Shown: positions 1 through 8,809, numbered from the stretch's first letter. The stretch: DNA of 64,000 bases from Ulvibacterium sp965248315 (GCF_965248315.1 NZ_CBDFIX010000002.1:3720001-3784000); one strand, 5' to 3'. Notes: generated from the letters alone by a model not told the origin. Program-made: numbers and translations.

Positions 1-508
1 CCTCACCGACATAGGTTGTGTTGAAGAAATCCCGGAAACAGGACAGACCCTTGAGGAAAACGCCCTATTAAAAGCACAATATGTTGTTAGTAATTACGGA
101 TACCCATGTTTTGCGGACGATACAGGACTCATTGTAGATGCCTTGGACGGAGCCCCAGGGGTATACTCCGCCCGATATGCCGGAACAAATAAAAATTCCG
201 ATGCAAATATGGCCAAGCTTCTTTCGGAAATGGAGAAAAAATCAAACCGCTCGGCACGGTTCAAAACCGTTATTGCCTTATTCCTGGAAGGAAAACAAAA
301 ACTATTTACCGGAAAAGTAGAAGGTGAAATTATACATAAAAAAAAAGGCGGACAAGGTTTCGGCTATGACCCCATTTTCAAACCCCTAAATTTTGACAAA
401 ACCTTTGCAGAGCTGCCGCTCTCTTTAAAAAACCAAATTGGACATAGAGGAAAAGCCGTAAGAGAATTAATAGAATATCTAAAAAATACCAAGATATCGT
501 CAAAGTAG
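1..508 (+). CDS. rdgB: Partial XTP/dITP diphosphatase (RdgB/HAM1 family)
   Basis: The reading frame is open from base 2, so the N-terminus lies outside the window. The enzyme hydrolyses non-canonical purine triphosphates (ITP, XTP, dITP) to monophosphates and pyrophosphate, keeping them out of DNA and RNA. Visible family motifs are TLEENALLKA, FADDTGLIVDALDGAPGVYSA, GGQGFGYDPIF and the terminal SHRG-like segment, here IGHRGKAVREL. About 168 residues are visible; full-length family members are about 190-200, so only roughly the first 20-25 residues (with the SGNxxK-type phosphate loop) are missing. The next gene is 228 bp downstream and probably has its own promoter. Family assignment is secure. 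Confidence 0.95.
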   Translation, partial: LTDIGCVEEIPETGQTLEENALLKAQYVVSNYGYPCFADDTGLIVDALDGAPGVYSARYAGTNKNSDANMAKLLSEMEKKSNRSARFKTVIALFLEGKQKLFTGKVEGEIIHKKKGGQGFGYDPIFKPLNFDKTFAELPLSLKNQIGHRGKAVRELIEYLKNTKISSK

Positions 509-620
509 AAGAAGTAGTTAAAAAAAGTCCAAGGCCTTCCAAAACTAGAGCCATCTTACAGAACCCAAAACAATATTTCTTCATCAAAAGCGATGTAATT
601 CCCATATTAATAAATAGCTG

Positions 621-736
621 TATCTTTGCCGCTTAATTAACGCCGCCGGTATGGCAGGTGTTGCGCTGAGTCCAATGGGTTATACACGATAATCGCTCTA
701 TGCAACACACATATTTGCGATTAAGTAAAACACATT
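621..736 (+). promoter_or_regulatory. Promoter -7 element and structured 5' leader of the DEAD-box helicase
   Basis: TATCTTTG at 621-628 fits the Bacteroidetes -7 consensus TAnnTTTG; no clear -33 TTG is seen at the usual spacing. Transcription starting near 635 would give a leader of about 100 nt. Within it GTGTTGC (658-664) pairs perfectly with GCAACAC (702-708), enclosing a 37-nt loop. A long folded leader in front of a DEAD-box helicase would suit cold or stability control, but that is inference. Confidence 0.5.
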
Positions 737-2500
737 ATGACAACATTTGAAGCATTGGGGCTAGAACAGTCCCTATTAAATGCGGTTTCCGATATGGGTT
801 TTGAGACCCCTTCGGAAGTACAGGAAAAAGCAATCCCTATTTTATTGGAAGGAGAAACCGATTTGGTAGCTCTGGCCCAGACGGGAACAGGAAAGACAGC
901 AGCATTCGGATTTCCCCTGATACAAAAAATCGACAAGGAAAGTAGAACTACCCAAGGACTTATCCTATCCCCTACCCGAGAACTCTGTTTGCAAATAACC
1001 AATGAAATGCAATCGTATTCCAAATACGAAAAAAGCATAAACACGGTTGCCATCTACGGAGGAGCGAGCATTACTGATCAGGCCCGACAAATTAAGCGGG
1101 GGGCGCAGATTGTAGTGGCAACGCCAGGAAGAATGAAAGATATGATTGGCCGTGGTCTGGTGGACATTTCAAAAATTGATTATTGTATTCTGGACGAAGC
1201 GGATGAAATGCTCAATATGGGCTTTTATGAGGATATTAAGGATATCCTTTCCAATACGCCTAAAGAAAAATCCACATGGCTGTTTTCCGCAACCATGCCA
1301 AGAGAAGTGGCCCACATTGCCAAAAAGTTCATGCACCATCCACAGGAAATAACTGTTGGCGCCAAGAATTCCGGAGTGGATACCGTACAGCACGAATTCT
1401 ATGTAGTTGGCGGAAGAGACCGTTACCCTGCCTTAAAACGATTGGCGGATGCCAATCCCGATATATTTTCGGTTGTTTTTTGTAGAACCAAAAGAGATAC
1501 CCAGAAAGTAGCCGAAAAATTAATCGAGGACGGCTACAATGCAGGAGCGTTGCATGGTGACCTTAGTCAAAATCAACGTGACTTGGTGATGAACGCCTTT
1601 CGCAAAAAACAGATACAAATGCTAGTGGCAACGGACGTCGCTGCAAGAGGTATAGATGTTGATGATATTACCCATGTAATCAATTACCAACTTCCCGACG
1701 AAATTGAAACTTACACGCACCGAAGTGGGAGAACCGGGAGAGCTGGAAAATCAGGGGTTTCTATGGTAATTATTACCCGCAGTGAAATGCGTAAGATAAA
1801 CGCCATCGAGAAAAAGATAAAGCAGCAGTTCATTTCCAAAAAAATACCTACAGGTATGGAAATCTGTGAAATACAACTATACCATTTGGCCAGTAAGATT
1901 AAAAATACGGAGATAAACAAGGATGTAGAAAACTATCTCCCTGCAATATATGATGTCCTTAACGGCATTGATCGGGAAGAGCTCATCAAAAAAATAGTCT
2001 CTGTAGAATTCACGCGCTTTTCCAATTATTATAATAAGACCAAAGACCTGAATTCATCCGATTCAGGGGAAAGAAGGGGAGGTAAGGATAAGAATGCTTC
2101 CTTTTCCTCAAATGGATCTGTTCGTTATTTCATAAATGTCGGCGAAAGAGATGGATACGATTGGATGTCCTTAAAAGATTTTTTACGCGATACTGTTGGT
2201 CTGGATAAAGAAGATGTATACAAGGTAGATGTAAAGGAAAGTTTTTCCTTTTTCAATACCGATACCGGTGTGTCCGAAAAAGTATTGTCCACCTTTACCG
2301 ATTTTAAGGTAGACGGACGATTCGTGAACGTAGAAGTTTCCAACAACCCTGGAGGTGGTCGTGGCAATCGAGGCGGCAAGGACAAAGGTCGTAGAAGGGA
2401 TAGGGACCGCGGACGTGGTAAAAGAAGAGATCGCGGTCAAGGCCAGGCCACGTATTCGGGCAAAAGAAGGAGTAAAAAGAGAAAAAGTGATTTCTTTTAG
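737..2500 (+). CDS. DEAD-box ATP-dependent RNA helicase
   Basis: This cytoplasmic RNA helicase of 587 residues remodels structured RNA, probably in ribosome assembly or cold adaptation. The N-terminal RecA domain shows the Q motif region (FETPSEVQEKAIP), motif I AQTGTGKT (residues 47-54), PTREL, motif II DEAD (153-156) and SAT; the second RecA domain shows VFCRTKRDT, VATDVAARGIDV and HRSGRTGRAG. Residues about 460-535 (VRYFINVGERDGYDW onward) resemble the DbpA/CsdA-type RNA-binding RRM. The last 50 residues are an Arg/Gly/Lys-rich tail that should bind RNA unspecifically. The gene is probably monocistronic, with a leader described at 621-736 and a strong hairpin after the stop. It could be called DeaD/CshA-like; the exact orthologue is not decided. 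Confidence 0.95.
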   Translation: MTTFEALGLEQSLLNAVSDMGFETPSEVQEKAIPILLEGETDLVALAQTGTGKTAAFGFPLIQKIDKESRTTQGLILSPTRELCLQITNEMQSYSKYEKSINTVAIYGGASITDQARQIKRGAQIVVATPGRMKDMIGRGLVDISKIDYCILDEADEMLNMGFYEDIKDILSNTPKEKSTWLFSATMPREVAHIAKKFMHHPQEITVGAKNSGVDTVQHEFYVVGGRDRYPALKRLADANPDIFSVVFCRTKRDTQKVAEKLIEDGYNAGALHGDLSQNQRDLVMNAFRKKQIQMLVATDVAARGIDVDDITHVINYQLPDEIETYTHRSGRTGRAGKSGVSMVIITRSEMRKINAIEKKIKQQFISKKIPTGMEICEIQLYHLASKIKNTEINKDVENYLPAIYDVLNGIDREELIKKIVSVEFTRFSNYYNKTKDLNSSDSGERRGGKDKNASFSSNGSVRYFINVGERDGYDWMSLKDFLRDTVGLDKEDVYKVDVKESFSFFNTDTGVSEKVLSTFTDFKVDGRFVNVEVSNNPGGGRGNRGGKDKGRRRDRDRGRGKRRDRGQGQATYSGKRRSKKRKSDFF

Positions 2501-2513
2501 TTAATTGTATATT

Positions 2514-2540
2514 AAAAAATACGCCTAGGCGTATTTTTTT
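2514..2540 (+). terminator. Rho-independent terminator of the helicase gene
   Basis: A perfect inverted repeat (arms AAAAAATACGCC and GGCGTATTTTTT around TA) begins 13 bases after the helicase stop and ends in a T run. Confidence 0.85.
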
Positions 2541-2578
2541 GTTTTGTTTCGTAGATTTATTTTGGAATTTTAAGGTTA

Positions 2579-3361
2579 ATGCGGAAATATCAAATATTTA
2601 TCTTCTTTGTCTTTTTAAGCCTTATGGGGATTTCCCAACAAGAGGAGGAACAGTTAGAAGATGGTAAAATATCCGCAACGGTCATTAATGCACAGACCAG
2701 TGTTCCTATGGAAAGTGTGCATGTAGTTAACCTTAACCAAGTTCGGGGTACCATAACCAATGAAAATGGGCAATTTTCCATTACTGCTGCGGTTAACGAT
2801 ACCCTGTATTTCTCTTTTTTGGGTTTTAAGTCACAGAAAATCCGGGTAACCAATGACATGTTCAAGTTCAAGGACACCAAAATTGCGCTTACGGAGTTGG
2901 CCTATGCATTGGAGGAGGTAATTGTTACACCTTACCAGCTCACGGGCTATCTGGAGATCGATGTGAAAAACCTTCCTATAAACAATGCGTATCAATATAG
3001 TATTTCAGGACTTTCCGTTAGCTACGAAGCGGGCAATAAAAACCCTAGCGCCGTTACCAAGGTATTAGGAGCCATATTAAATCCTGCCGATTTACTTCGA
3101 AACCTCTTTGGCAAAAAGCCCAACCAGATGCGAAAATTGCGGAAGATGAAGGAAGACGATGAAATACGGAATCTTTTGGCCTCCAAATTCGATAGGGAAA
3201 CGTTGAGGGAATTCCTGCAATTGGAGAAGGTAGATATAGAGGATATCCTTAATAGTTGCAATTATTCCAAATCTTTTATAAGGACTGCAAACGATCTTCA
3301 GATACTAGATGCCATAAGCAGCTGTTACGAGGAATTTAAGGTCCTGAACAGAAAAAAATAA
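2579..3361 (+). CDS. Secreted protein with carboxypeptidase-like regulatory domain
   Basis: A 260-residue protein with a signal peptide (RKYQIFIFFVFLSLMGISQQ). Residues about 32-110 form a CarboxypepD_reg-like beta-sandwich: ATVINAQTSVPMESVHVVNL, then GTITNENGQFSI and LYFSFLGFKSQKI, the same fold found at the N-terminus of SusC-type TonB receptors. Here it is not followed by a plug or barrel; the rest (about 110-260) is helical and charged with no recognised motif. It is likely periplasmic or attached to the outer membrane. The function is unknown; such stand-alone proteins are common in flavobacteria. It follows the helicase terminator and precedes the amylase gene by 45 bp. Confidence 0.75.
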   Translation: MRKYQIFIFFVFLSLMGISQQEEEQLEDGKISATVINAQTSVPMESVHVVNLNQVRGTITNENGQFSITAAVNDTLYFSFLGFKSQKIRVTNDMFKFKDTKIALTELAYALEEVIVTPYQLTGYLEIDVKNLPINNAYQYSISGLSVSYEAGNKNPSAVTKVLGAILNPADLLRNLFGKKPNQMRKLRKMKEDDEIRNLLASKFDRETLREFLQLEKVDIEDILNSCNYSKSFIRTANDLQILDAISSCYEEFKVLNRKK

Positions 3362-3406
3362 TTTTTTTGATTTCCCCACTGCATTTTATAGCTTTAGACA
3401 AAATAG

Positions 3407-5107
3407 ATGCCCATGAGAAAACTGCTTATTGCTAGTATCGTGCTCCCCATTTTTTTTGCCTGTAAAAACGAAAAAAAAGAATCCCCTCAAGAGACTATCG
3501 TTATGAGAGATTCCCTCCCCGAACCCAGGAGTGAAAAGCCCTTTGTTTGGGAGAGTGCCAATATTTATTTTTTATTGACCGATCGCTTTAACAATGGAAA
3601 TCCAAAAAACGATATCAATTTTGAAAGAACCGATTCTACGGGTACGTTAAGAGGTTTTATGGGCGGTGACCTTGAAGGAATTACCCAGAAAATTGAAGAA
3701 AATTATTTTTCCGAGTTGGGTATAAATGCCATCTGGTTTACCCCAGTAATCGAACAAATTCATGGTGCTACGGATGAAAGTACAGGTAACACCTATGGGT
3801 ATCATGGGTATTGGGCAAAGGATTGGACCGCTCTGGACCCTAATTTTGGGACAAAGGAAGATTTGGAAAATTTGGTCAAAACTGCACATAAGAAAGGTAT
3901 TCGGGTCCTCATGGATGTTGTTTTGAACCACACAGGGCCGGTTACACCAAAGGATCCGGTTTGGCCCGAAGAATGGGTACGGACGGATCCCACCTGCGAA
4001 TTTACTACGTATGAAAATACCACAGCTTGCACTTTAGTGGATAATTTACCCGATATACGAACAGAATCTAATGAACCGGTAGAACTTCCGGATGCCTTAC
4101 TTGCAAAATGGAAAGAAGAAGGAAGATTGAGTCAGGAATTGGATGAATTACAATTGTTCTTTGAACGGACAGGATATCCCAGGGCTCCAAGATTCTACAT
4201 TATAAAATGGCTTACGGATTACATACATGACCTGGGAATTGATGGATATAGAGTGGACACGGTGAAACATGTGAACGAAAGTGCTTGGGCCGATCTGTAT
4301 AAAGAGGCTACGCATGCCTTTAATACTTGGAAGAAAAAACATCCGGATGATATTCTAGATGATGCCCCTTTTTATATGGTAGGTGAAGTTTACAACTATG
4401 GTATTTCGGGCGGAAGGGAGTTCGATTTTGGCGATAGGAAAGTGGACTTTTTTAACTATGGTTTTAAAAGTCTTATCAACTTTGAATTAAAAAAGGATGC
4501 CCTACAAGACTACGAAACAATTTTTAAAAAGTATAGCAGCCTCTTACATACCAAACTAAAGAATAAGAGCGTGGTAAATTACCTTACCTCGCACGATGAT
4601 GGGGAACCGTATGACATGGAAAGGAAAGACCCCATTAGGGCGGCCAACGTACTTTTGCTTACTCCAGGCGCATCTCAAGTATATTATGGAGACGAAACTG
4701 CAAGAAGTCTTGTCATTGATGGAAGTGTGGGGGACGCTACCTTACGTTCATTTATGAACTGGGAAGAATTGGATAGTCTATCCACAACCCGAAACACTCT
4801 GGTTCATTGGCAAAAATTAGGGAAATTTAGACGAGATCATCCGGCAATTGGAGCGGGAAAACACAAAAGATTGGGCAAAAAACCATATGTTTTTAGCAGG
4901 ACCTACATGGAAGGGGAATTCAAGGACAAGGTGGTAATAGGTTTGGATCTTCCCAAAGGGAAAAAATCGCTTTGGGTCAAAGGTTTCTTTGGCGATGGCA
5001 CCAAACTTTACGACACCTATTCCGAAACAGAAGTTGAGGTACGGAATGGCAAAGTGCTTTTGGAAAATGACAATACTATTGCACTGCTCGAATTGGCAAA
5101 CAATTAG
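3407..5107 (+). CDS. Alpha-amylase family (GH13) lipoprotein
   Basis: A 566-residue glycoside hydrolase of family 13, acting on alpha-glucans, with a lipoprotein signal (LPIFFAC, Cys19), so it should sit in the envelope. The (beta/alpha)8 barrel motifs are visible: DVVLNHTG, GIDGYRVDTVKHV with the nucleophile Asp284, MVGEVYN with the acid/base Glu327, and NYLTSHDDGEP with the transition-state Asp397. A C-terminal beta domain (about 480-566) follows. An ATG six bases downstream is an alternative start. Known relatives include cyclomaltodextrinase-like and periplasmic alpha-amylases; the substrate cannot be read from sequence. No SusC/SusD pair is adjacent, so this is not a complete polysaccharide utilization locus. 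Confidence 0.92.
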   Translation: MPMRKLLIASIVLPIFFACKNEKKESPQETIVMRDSLPEPRSEKPFVWESANIYFLLTDRFNNGNPKNDINFERTDSTGTLRGFMGGDLEGITQKIEENYFSELGINAIWFTPVIEQIHGATDESTGNTYGYHGYWAKDWTALDPNFGTKEDLENLVKTAHKKGIRVLMDVVLNHTGPVTPKDPVWPEEWVRTDPTCEFTTYENTTACTLVDNLPDIRTESNEPVELPDALLAKWKEEGRLSQELDELQLFFERTGYPRAPRFYIIKWLTDYIHDLGIDGYRVDTVKHVNESAWADLYKEATHAFNTWKKKHPDDILDDAPFYMVGEVYNYGISGGREFDFGDRKVDFFNYGFKSLINFELKKDALQDYETIFKKYSSLLHTKLKNKSVVNYLTSHDDGEPYDMERKDPIRAANVLLLTPGASQVYYGDETARSLVIDGSVGDATLRSFMNWEELDSLSTTRNTLVHWQKLGKFRRDHPAIGAGKHKRLGKKPYVFSRTYMEGEFKDKVVIGLDLPKGKKSLWVKGFFGDGTKLYDTYSETEVEVRNGKVLLENDNTIALLELANN

Positions 5108-5271
5108 GTGGAGTAGTCTTTTCCATTTATCCAAAAAAGAACCAAGTTGCTTAACTTATTTGCTAAAGTGCCTTTTCAGTCAATAAGTAACAAATGGACT
5201 ATACGGGAACCGTTATAATTTTTGAATAAGGATTCGAAAATTTCTGCGGTGTCTCCTATTTCCAGAAAAGT

Positions 5272-5649
5272 TCAACTTCTGGAATGAAGGGCAATTCTAT
5301 TGTTTTCAGTATCCTCTACAAGGGCCATAAAGCCATGACCGTCTCCTATTTCAGTTTTCGCCTTTAAAATTGTACCGCCTACCCCCTCTACCCTAGCGAG
5401 TTCTATATCAACATCTTTGCTCGAAAAATAAATCAAAGGGCCATGGGTAGGGCTGGCATTATACATTTCATGCTGGACCAAAGAACCTGTTGCACCAGGC
5501 TTGTTAGGTGCATTCGGAAACCATCCCATTATAAAACCATCCAGGTCATGGACGGAAATTGTGATATCAAAGACCGCCTCATAGAATTTCTTGGCCCGTT
5601 CCATGTTGGTCACCGGTATTTCAAACCACCCTACCATATTGTAATCCAT
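5272..5649 (-). CDS. VOC (glyoxalase/bleomycin-resistance fold) family protein
   Basis: A 125-residue vicinal oxygen chelate protein. It begins with MVGWFEIPVTNMERAKKFYE, the typical first beta-alpha unit, and ends with MALVEDTENNRIALHS, matching the second repeat (the usual 'DPEGN' metal-side segment is here DTENN). These proteins are cytoplasmic dimers that may isomerise, dioxygenate or merely bind small molecules; no substrate is implied. It lies 5 bp downstream of the SRPBCC gene and is probably cotranscribed with it. The 164 bp between it and the amylase stop contain no recognised feature. Confidence 0.85.
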   Translation of the reverse strand: MDYNMVGWFEIPVTNMERAKKFYEAVFDITISVHDLDGFIMGWFPNAPNKPGATGSLVQHEMYNASPTHGPLIYFSSKDVDIELARVEGVGGTILKAKTEIGDGHGFMALVEDTENNRIALHSRS

Positions 5650-5654
5650 ACCTC

Positions 5655-6179
5655 TTATTTTTCCAGATTTGACTTCAGGGTAGCAAGCCCCTCTTCAAAA
5701 TCCTTTCCTACCATTTTGTCCATACTCATAAATAACATCATGATACTCATTGGAAACTTGTTTTTACCAGTGAATCCCCAGGTAACTTTGGTTTGCCCAT
5801 CTCCATCCTTAACCTCCATATAACAATCCGAGGTGGATTTCCATGGCTTTAAAAAACGTAATTCGGATTCTACTCGCTCACCTTCTACAATTTTGGTAAT
5901 TTCCTGTTCTCCTTCCCCAACATCTTTATTACCGTTCCAATAACTCGTTGCTCCCACTTCTCCATCCGTTCCTGTGAATTTCTTCTCCATATTGGGGTCT
6001 TTCTTTGCCCATGGAGACCATTCATCCATCTTTTTCAATGATCTTAGGTATTCAAAAACTTCTCCTTTTGGTTTGGAAATATTGATTGATCTGGAAACAT
6101 CATAGGTCTTTGGCGCCAAAAATGCCAATACTAAAAGTAATAAAATGATTCCCGCTAGAATGTACAGTACAATAGTCAT
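5655..6179 (-). CDS. SRPBCC (START/polyketide cyclase-like) family protein with N-terminal membrane anchor
   Basis: 174 residues. Residues 3-22 are a hydrophobic helix (IVLYILAGIILLLLVLAFLA), then DVSRSINISKPKGEVFEYLRS opens the helix-grip fold, followed by EWSPWAKKDPNM, TSYWNGN and VTWGFTGKNKFP, all typical of the Polyketide_cyc2 group. The fold binds hydrophobic ligands in a deep cavity. With the VOC gene 5 bp downstream it forms a two-gene minus-strand unit. Biochemical role unknown. Confidence 0.85.
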   Translation of the reverse strand: MTIVLYILAGIILLLLVLAFLAPKTYDVSRSINISKPKGEVFEYLRSLKKMDEWSPWAKKDPNMEKKFTGTDGEVGATSYWNGNKDVGEGEQEITKIVEGERVESELRFLKPWKSTSDCYMEVKDGDGQTKVTWGFTGKNKFPMSIMMLFMSMDKMVGKDFEEGLATLKSNLEK

Positions 6180-6229
6180 TTGCTTAATTATTAGTTAGTT
6201 ATTGGAACAATGTAAGAAAAAAATCAATT

Positions 6230-6880
6230 CTAGCTATGGTATCTTTTTAATATTTCCTCTACGCTTTTAATGGATTTTTTGGTCCAGTCCAACCGTTTTT
6301 CCAATTTTTCCTTTTCCGTCAATTGCCAGGAAAACTTTGATTTTCTTAACTTTTCGGTAAGGACTTGAAGCAATATCGCGGCGGATACCGAAACATTTAG
6401 GCTTTCGGTAAATCCGACCATAGGTATTTTTAAAAAACCATCTGCTGCCTGGACAACCTCATTGCTAAGTCCCTCCTTTTCGGTACCGAAGAATAGTGCG
6501 AGCTTAGTACTAATTTGGAAATTTTCCAATAAACAGGAATCTATATGTGGTGTCGTGGCAATAATTTGGTATCCGTCCTCCTTTAAACTCGCCAGGCAAT
6601 CCTTGGAAACATCATAACGATGTACATCTACCCATTGCTGGGCTCCCATGGCAATATTCTTGTCCAATCGTTTTCCAAAACGATTTTCGATAACATGGGC
6701 CTCTTGTATCCCGAAAACCTCACAGCTACGAATTATTGCACTTGTATTGTGGAACTGAAATACGTCCTCAATGGCAACGGTTACAAATTTGGTGCGCTTT
6801 TCCAAAATTTCCAGGAATCGATTCTTGCGCTCAGGACTAATAAAACCCTCTAAATATGTCAAAAGTTTTGGGTCTGTCAT
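6230..6880 (-). CDS. trmH: tRNA (guanosine-18-2'-O)-methyltransferase, SpoU/TrmH family
   Basis: A 216-residue SPOUT methyltransferase that uses S-adenosylmethionine to methylate the ribose of G18 in the tRNA D-loop. All three family motifs are present: NTSAIIRSCEVFGI with the catalytic Arg, LALFFGTEKEGLS, and IPMVGFTESLNVSVSAAI forming the trefoil-knot AdoMet site. The charged C-terminal extension (EKEKLEKRLDWTKKSI) resembles the TrmH RNA-binding helix. It is divergent from the sirtuin gene with only 32 bp between the chosen starts, so their promoters must overlap the genes. Confidence 0.92.
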   Translation of the reverse strand: MTDPKLLTYLEGFISPERKNRFLEILEKRTKFVTVAIEDVFQFHNTSAIIRSCEVFGIQEAHVIENRFGKRLDKNIAMGAQQWVDVHRYDVSKDCLASLKEDGYQIIATTPHIDSCLLENFQISTKLALFFGTEKEGLSNEVVQAADGFLKIPMVGFTESLNVSVSAAILLQVLTEKLRKSKFSWQLTEKEKLEKRLDWTKKSIKSVEEILKRYHS

Positions 6881-6912
6881 ATGTCGAATATAATAAAAAC
6901 CTTATTTTTAAA

Positions 6913-7611
6913 ATGATGAGGAAAAAAGTAGTCGTCCTGACCGGGGCAGGTGTAAGTGCTGAAAGCGGCATCAAAACATTCCGCGATGCCGATGGCCTAT
7001 GGGAAGGACATGATGTTATGGAAGTGGCGTCCCCAAATGGCTTTGCCAGCAACCCGGAATTGGTACTGGATTTCTATAACCAAAGACGTAGACAACTTTT
7101 AGAAGTGTCCCCCAACCAGGCGCATATAGCACTGGCAAATTTAGAGGCACATTTTAAAACGACGATTATTACCCAGAATATAGACGATTTGCATGAAAGG
7201 GCGGGAAGCACTGATGTGGTTCATTTGCATGGAGAATTGTTTAAAGTACGAAGTACAGGAAATCAAAACCTGATTCTAGATTGGAAAAAGGATTTAAACT
7301 GGGGTGATGTTTGTGGGGATGGCCATCAATTGCGCCCCCATATCGTGTGGTTTGGGGAACAGGTGCCTATGATAGAAAAGGCCATCGAAATCACCCAAAA
7401 TGCCGACGCATTGCTTATAATCGGAACTTCCATGCAAGTATATCCGGCAGCGGGGTTAATACAGTATGCTCCCAGCGGAATACCCATTTATTTCATCGAT
7501 CCAAAGCCTAGCTTGGCCTCGAACAACTATGAAAATCTAGTAGTTTTAGCGGAAAAGGCTTCGGTAGGAGTGCCTATTGCGGTATCTCGTTTAATTGATA
7601 AAATAACCTAG
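6913..7611 (+). CDS. cobB: NAD-dependent protein deacylase (class III sirtuin)
   Basis: A 232-residue sirtuin that removes acyl groups from lysine using NAD+. Motifs: GAGVSAESGIKTFRD (NAD loop), TQNIDDLHERAG, catalytic His106 in HLHGE, HIVWFGE and IIGTSMQVYPA. Tyr55 and Arg58 form the YxxR pair that marks desuccinylase/demalonylase-type (Sirt5-like) enzymes. The zinc-binding module is unusual: only one Cys (Cys134, in GDVCGDGHQ) lies where E. coli CobB has four ligands. The start at 6913 (or 6916) removes an N-terminal extension that would overlap the divergent trmH gene. Its 3' end overlaps the convergent haem-binding-domain gene by 38 bp. Confidence 0.93.
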   Translation: MMRKKVVVLTGAGVSAESGIKTFRDADGLWEGHDVMEVASPNGFASNPELVLDFYNQRRRQLLEVSPNQAHIALANLEAHFKTTIITQNIDDLHERAGSTDVVHLHGELFKVRSTGNQNLILDWKKDLNWGDVCGDGHQLRPHIVWFGEQVPMIEKAIEITQNADALLIIGTSMQVYPAAGLIQYAPSGIPIYFIDPKPSLASNNYENLVVLAEKASVGVPIAVSRLIDKIT

Positions 7612-8047
7612 TCTTTTTGGCCCATGCTACTATAGACTCCCGTTGCTCGTTGGTCAATCTGGCATTTTCATGGGTCCAGGTATATTCTTTTAACGGCATT
7701 TCGCCATTCTCTATCATCTCTATTACCTCCTCTAGTTTATGGTCCTTCTTTTTGACGGAATAACCATCCCAAGCAGAAAAATTCAAATGTTTTTTACCAT
7801 CCTTCACATGGTTGGCCAACCAAAATGAAACCGGAGCTATGTTATTGTACCAAGGATATACGGTATTGTTACTATGGCAGTCATAGCAAGTTTCTTCCAA
7901 TACAACCCTTAATTCTGTGGCCGGGTTGGTTTCGGCAAGAAAAATTTCGGTGTGATTTCCATTTGCCAAGTTCTTTTCTGGTCTAAAAAATTGAATGGCA
8001 ATAAAAATCGCCAATAGTATTAAAGAAATTTTTTTTACTGTTTTCAT
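7574..8047 (-). CDS. Haem-binding domain protein (Haem_bd family), membrane-anchored
   Basis: 157 residues from the chosen ATG (MKTVKKISLILLAIF); a start 45 bases further upstream adds a non-hydrophobic stretch and is less likely. One N-terminal hydrophobic helix is followed by a periplasmic domain with a single c-type haem motif CYDCH in ETCYDCHSNNTVYPWYN, the hallmark of the Haem_bd family, and a second conserved segment GEMPLKEYTWTHENARLT. It is probably a periplasmic monohaem cytochrome or haem sensor; the partner is unknown. The gene overlaps the sirtuin 3' end by 38 bp and its start lies close to the divergent gene at 8085. Confidence 0.85.
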   Translation of the reverse strand: MKTVKKISLILLAIFIAIQFFRPEKNLANGNHTEIFLAETNPATELRVVLEETCYDCHSNNTVYPWYNNIAPVSFWLANHVKDGKKHLNFSAWDGYSVKKKDHKLEEVIEMIENGEMPLKEYTWTHENARLTNEQRESIVAWAKKTRLFYQLNEIPQ

Positions 8048-8084
8048 GATTTTATATTTGAGGCAAGGTGAAAGTACAATTTTT

Positions 8085-8645
8085 GTGACCAAAACGGAAT
8101 TATATCAATCTTTAAATTATGTGGATGCCACAAGAGAAAAACGTACCCAAATGGCTACACTTATTTCCGATGATCCGGATTTAATCCGTCCACTCCTCGA
8201 AATAATTTTTAAAGACGAGAATCCGATTTCCTGTAGAGGTTCTTGGGTATTGGAATTTACGCTCAAAAAGAGACTACATTACATTTATCCCCATCTCAAC
8301 TTTTTAACTTCGAATATGAGTGGTGTCCGCTTGGACTCCTCGGTAAGGCCATTGGCCAAAATATGTGAATTCCTCGCAAAAGCCTACTTTTCAAAAACGA
8401 AAAACGAAGCGCAAAAAGCGCTACAGGAGAAGCATTTGGAAGCAATCGCCGCTGCTAGCTTTGATTGGCTCATAGGAGATTACAAAGTAGCCGCAAAGGC
8501 CTACTCAATGACTTCCTTGTTTTTACTAGGACGAAAATTTGATTGGGTACATCCTGAGTTAAAAATGGTGTTGGAGCAGAACTATGGGGAAGGCAGTGCG
8601 GCGTACAAGGCCCGAGCCAGAATGGTATTGGCCAAAATAAAATAG
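8085..8645 (+). CDS. Hypothetical protein upstream of purB
   Basis: About 186 residues if it starts at the GTG at 8085 (VTKTELYQSL); an in-frame ATG at 8046 would overlap the first codon of the divergent haem-binding-domain gene, and the longest frame would run through that gene. The protein is soluble and helical, with segments such as ISCRGSWVLEFTLKKRL, SVRPLAKICEFLA and SFDWLIGDYKVAAKAYSM that look like HEAT/ARM-type helical repeats. No family is recognised with certainty. It is transcribed toward purB, 164 bp upstream of it, but purB appears to have its own promoter. The function is unknown. Confidence 0.75.
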   Translation: MTKTELYQSLNYVDATREKRTQMATLISDDPDLIRPLLEIIFKDENPISCRGSWVLEFTLKKRLHYIYPHLNFLTSNMSGVRLDSSVRPLAKICEFLAKAYFSKTKNEAQKALQEKHLEAIAAASFDWLIGDYKVAAKAYSMTSLFLLGRKFDWVHPELKMVLEQNYGEGSAAYKARARMVLAKIK

Positions 8646-8747
8646 GAAGTCCCAAAAACTATTTCTTTAGAAAATGAACTTCCAAAATTCAACCCATCAC
8701 AATTTAAAAGCATACACTTGGAAAGCTTAACTTATGGAGCATAAGCT

Positions 8748-8777
8748 TTTAAACTCCCTCGCTTATAAGTATCTTTG
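8748..8777 (+). promoter_or_regulatory. Promoter of purB
   Basis: TATCTTTG at 8770-8777 matches the Bacteroidetes -7 element TAnnTTTG. Nineteen bases upstream the expected TTG is TTT (8748-8750). The predicted leader to the purB ATG is about 27 nt. Confidence 0.55.
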
Positions 8778-8809
8778 CAACTTGCTTTAACCCACCAATT
8801 TTAGAATAC

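Noticed and set aside
509..620. Possible coding remnant after rdgB
   Set aside because: No sustained frame with recognisable motif; stops in all frames before the promoter at 621.
721..1053. 110-residue open frame on the minus strand inside the helicase gene
   Set aside because: Shadow of the conserved helicase frame; no family motif and no promoter.
3407..5107. Amylase gene as part of a polysaccharide utilization locus
   Set aside because: No SusC/SusD pair or other glycoside hydrolase adjacent.
5443..5823. 126-residue plus-strand frame across the VOC and SRPBCC genes
   Set aside because: Lies opposite two convincing genes and lacks any motif.
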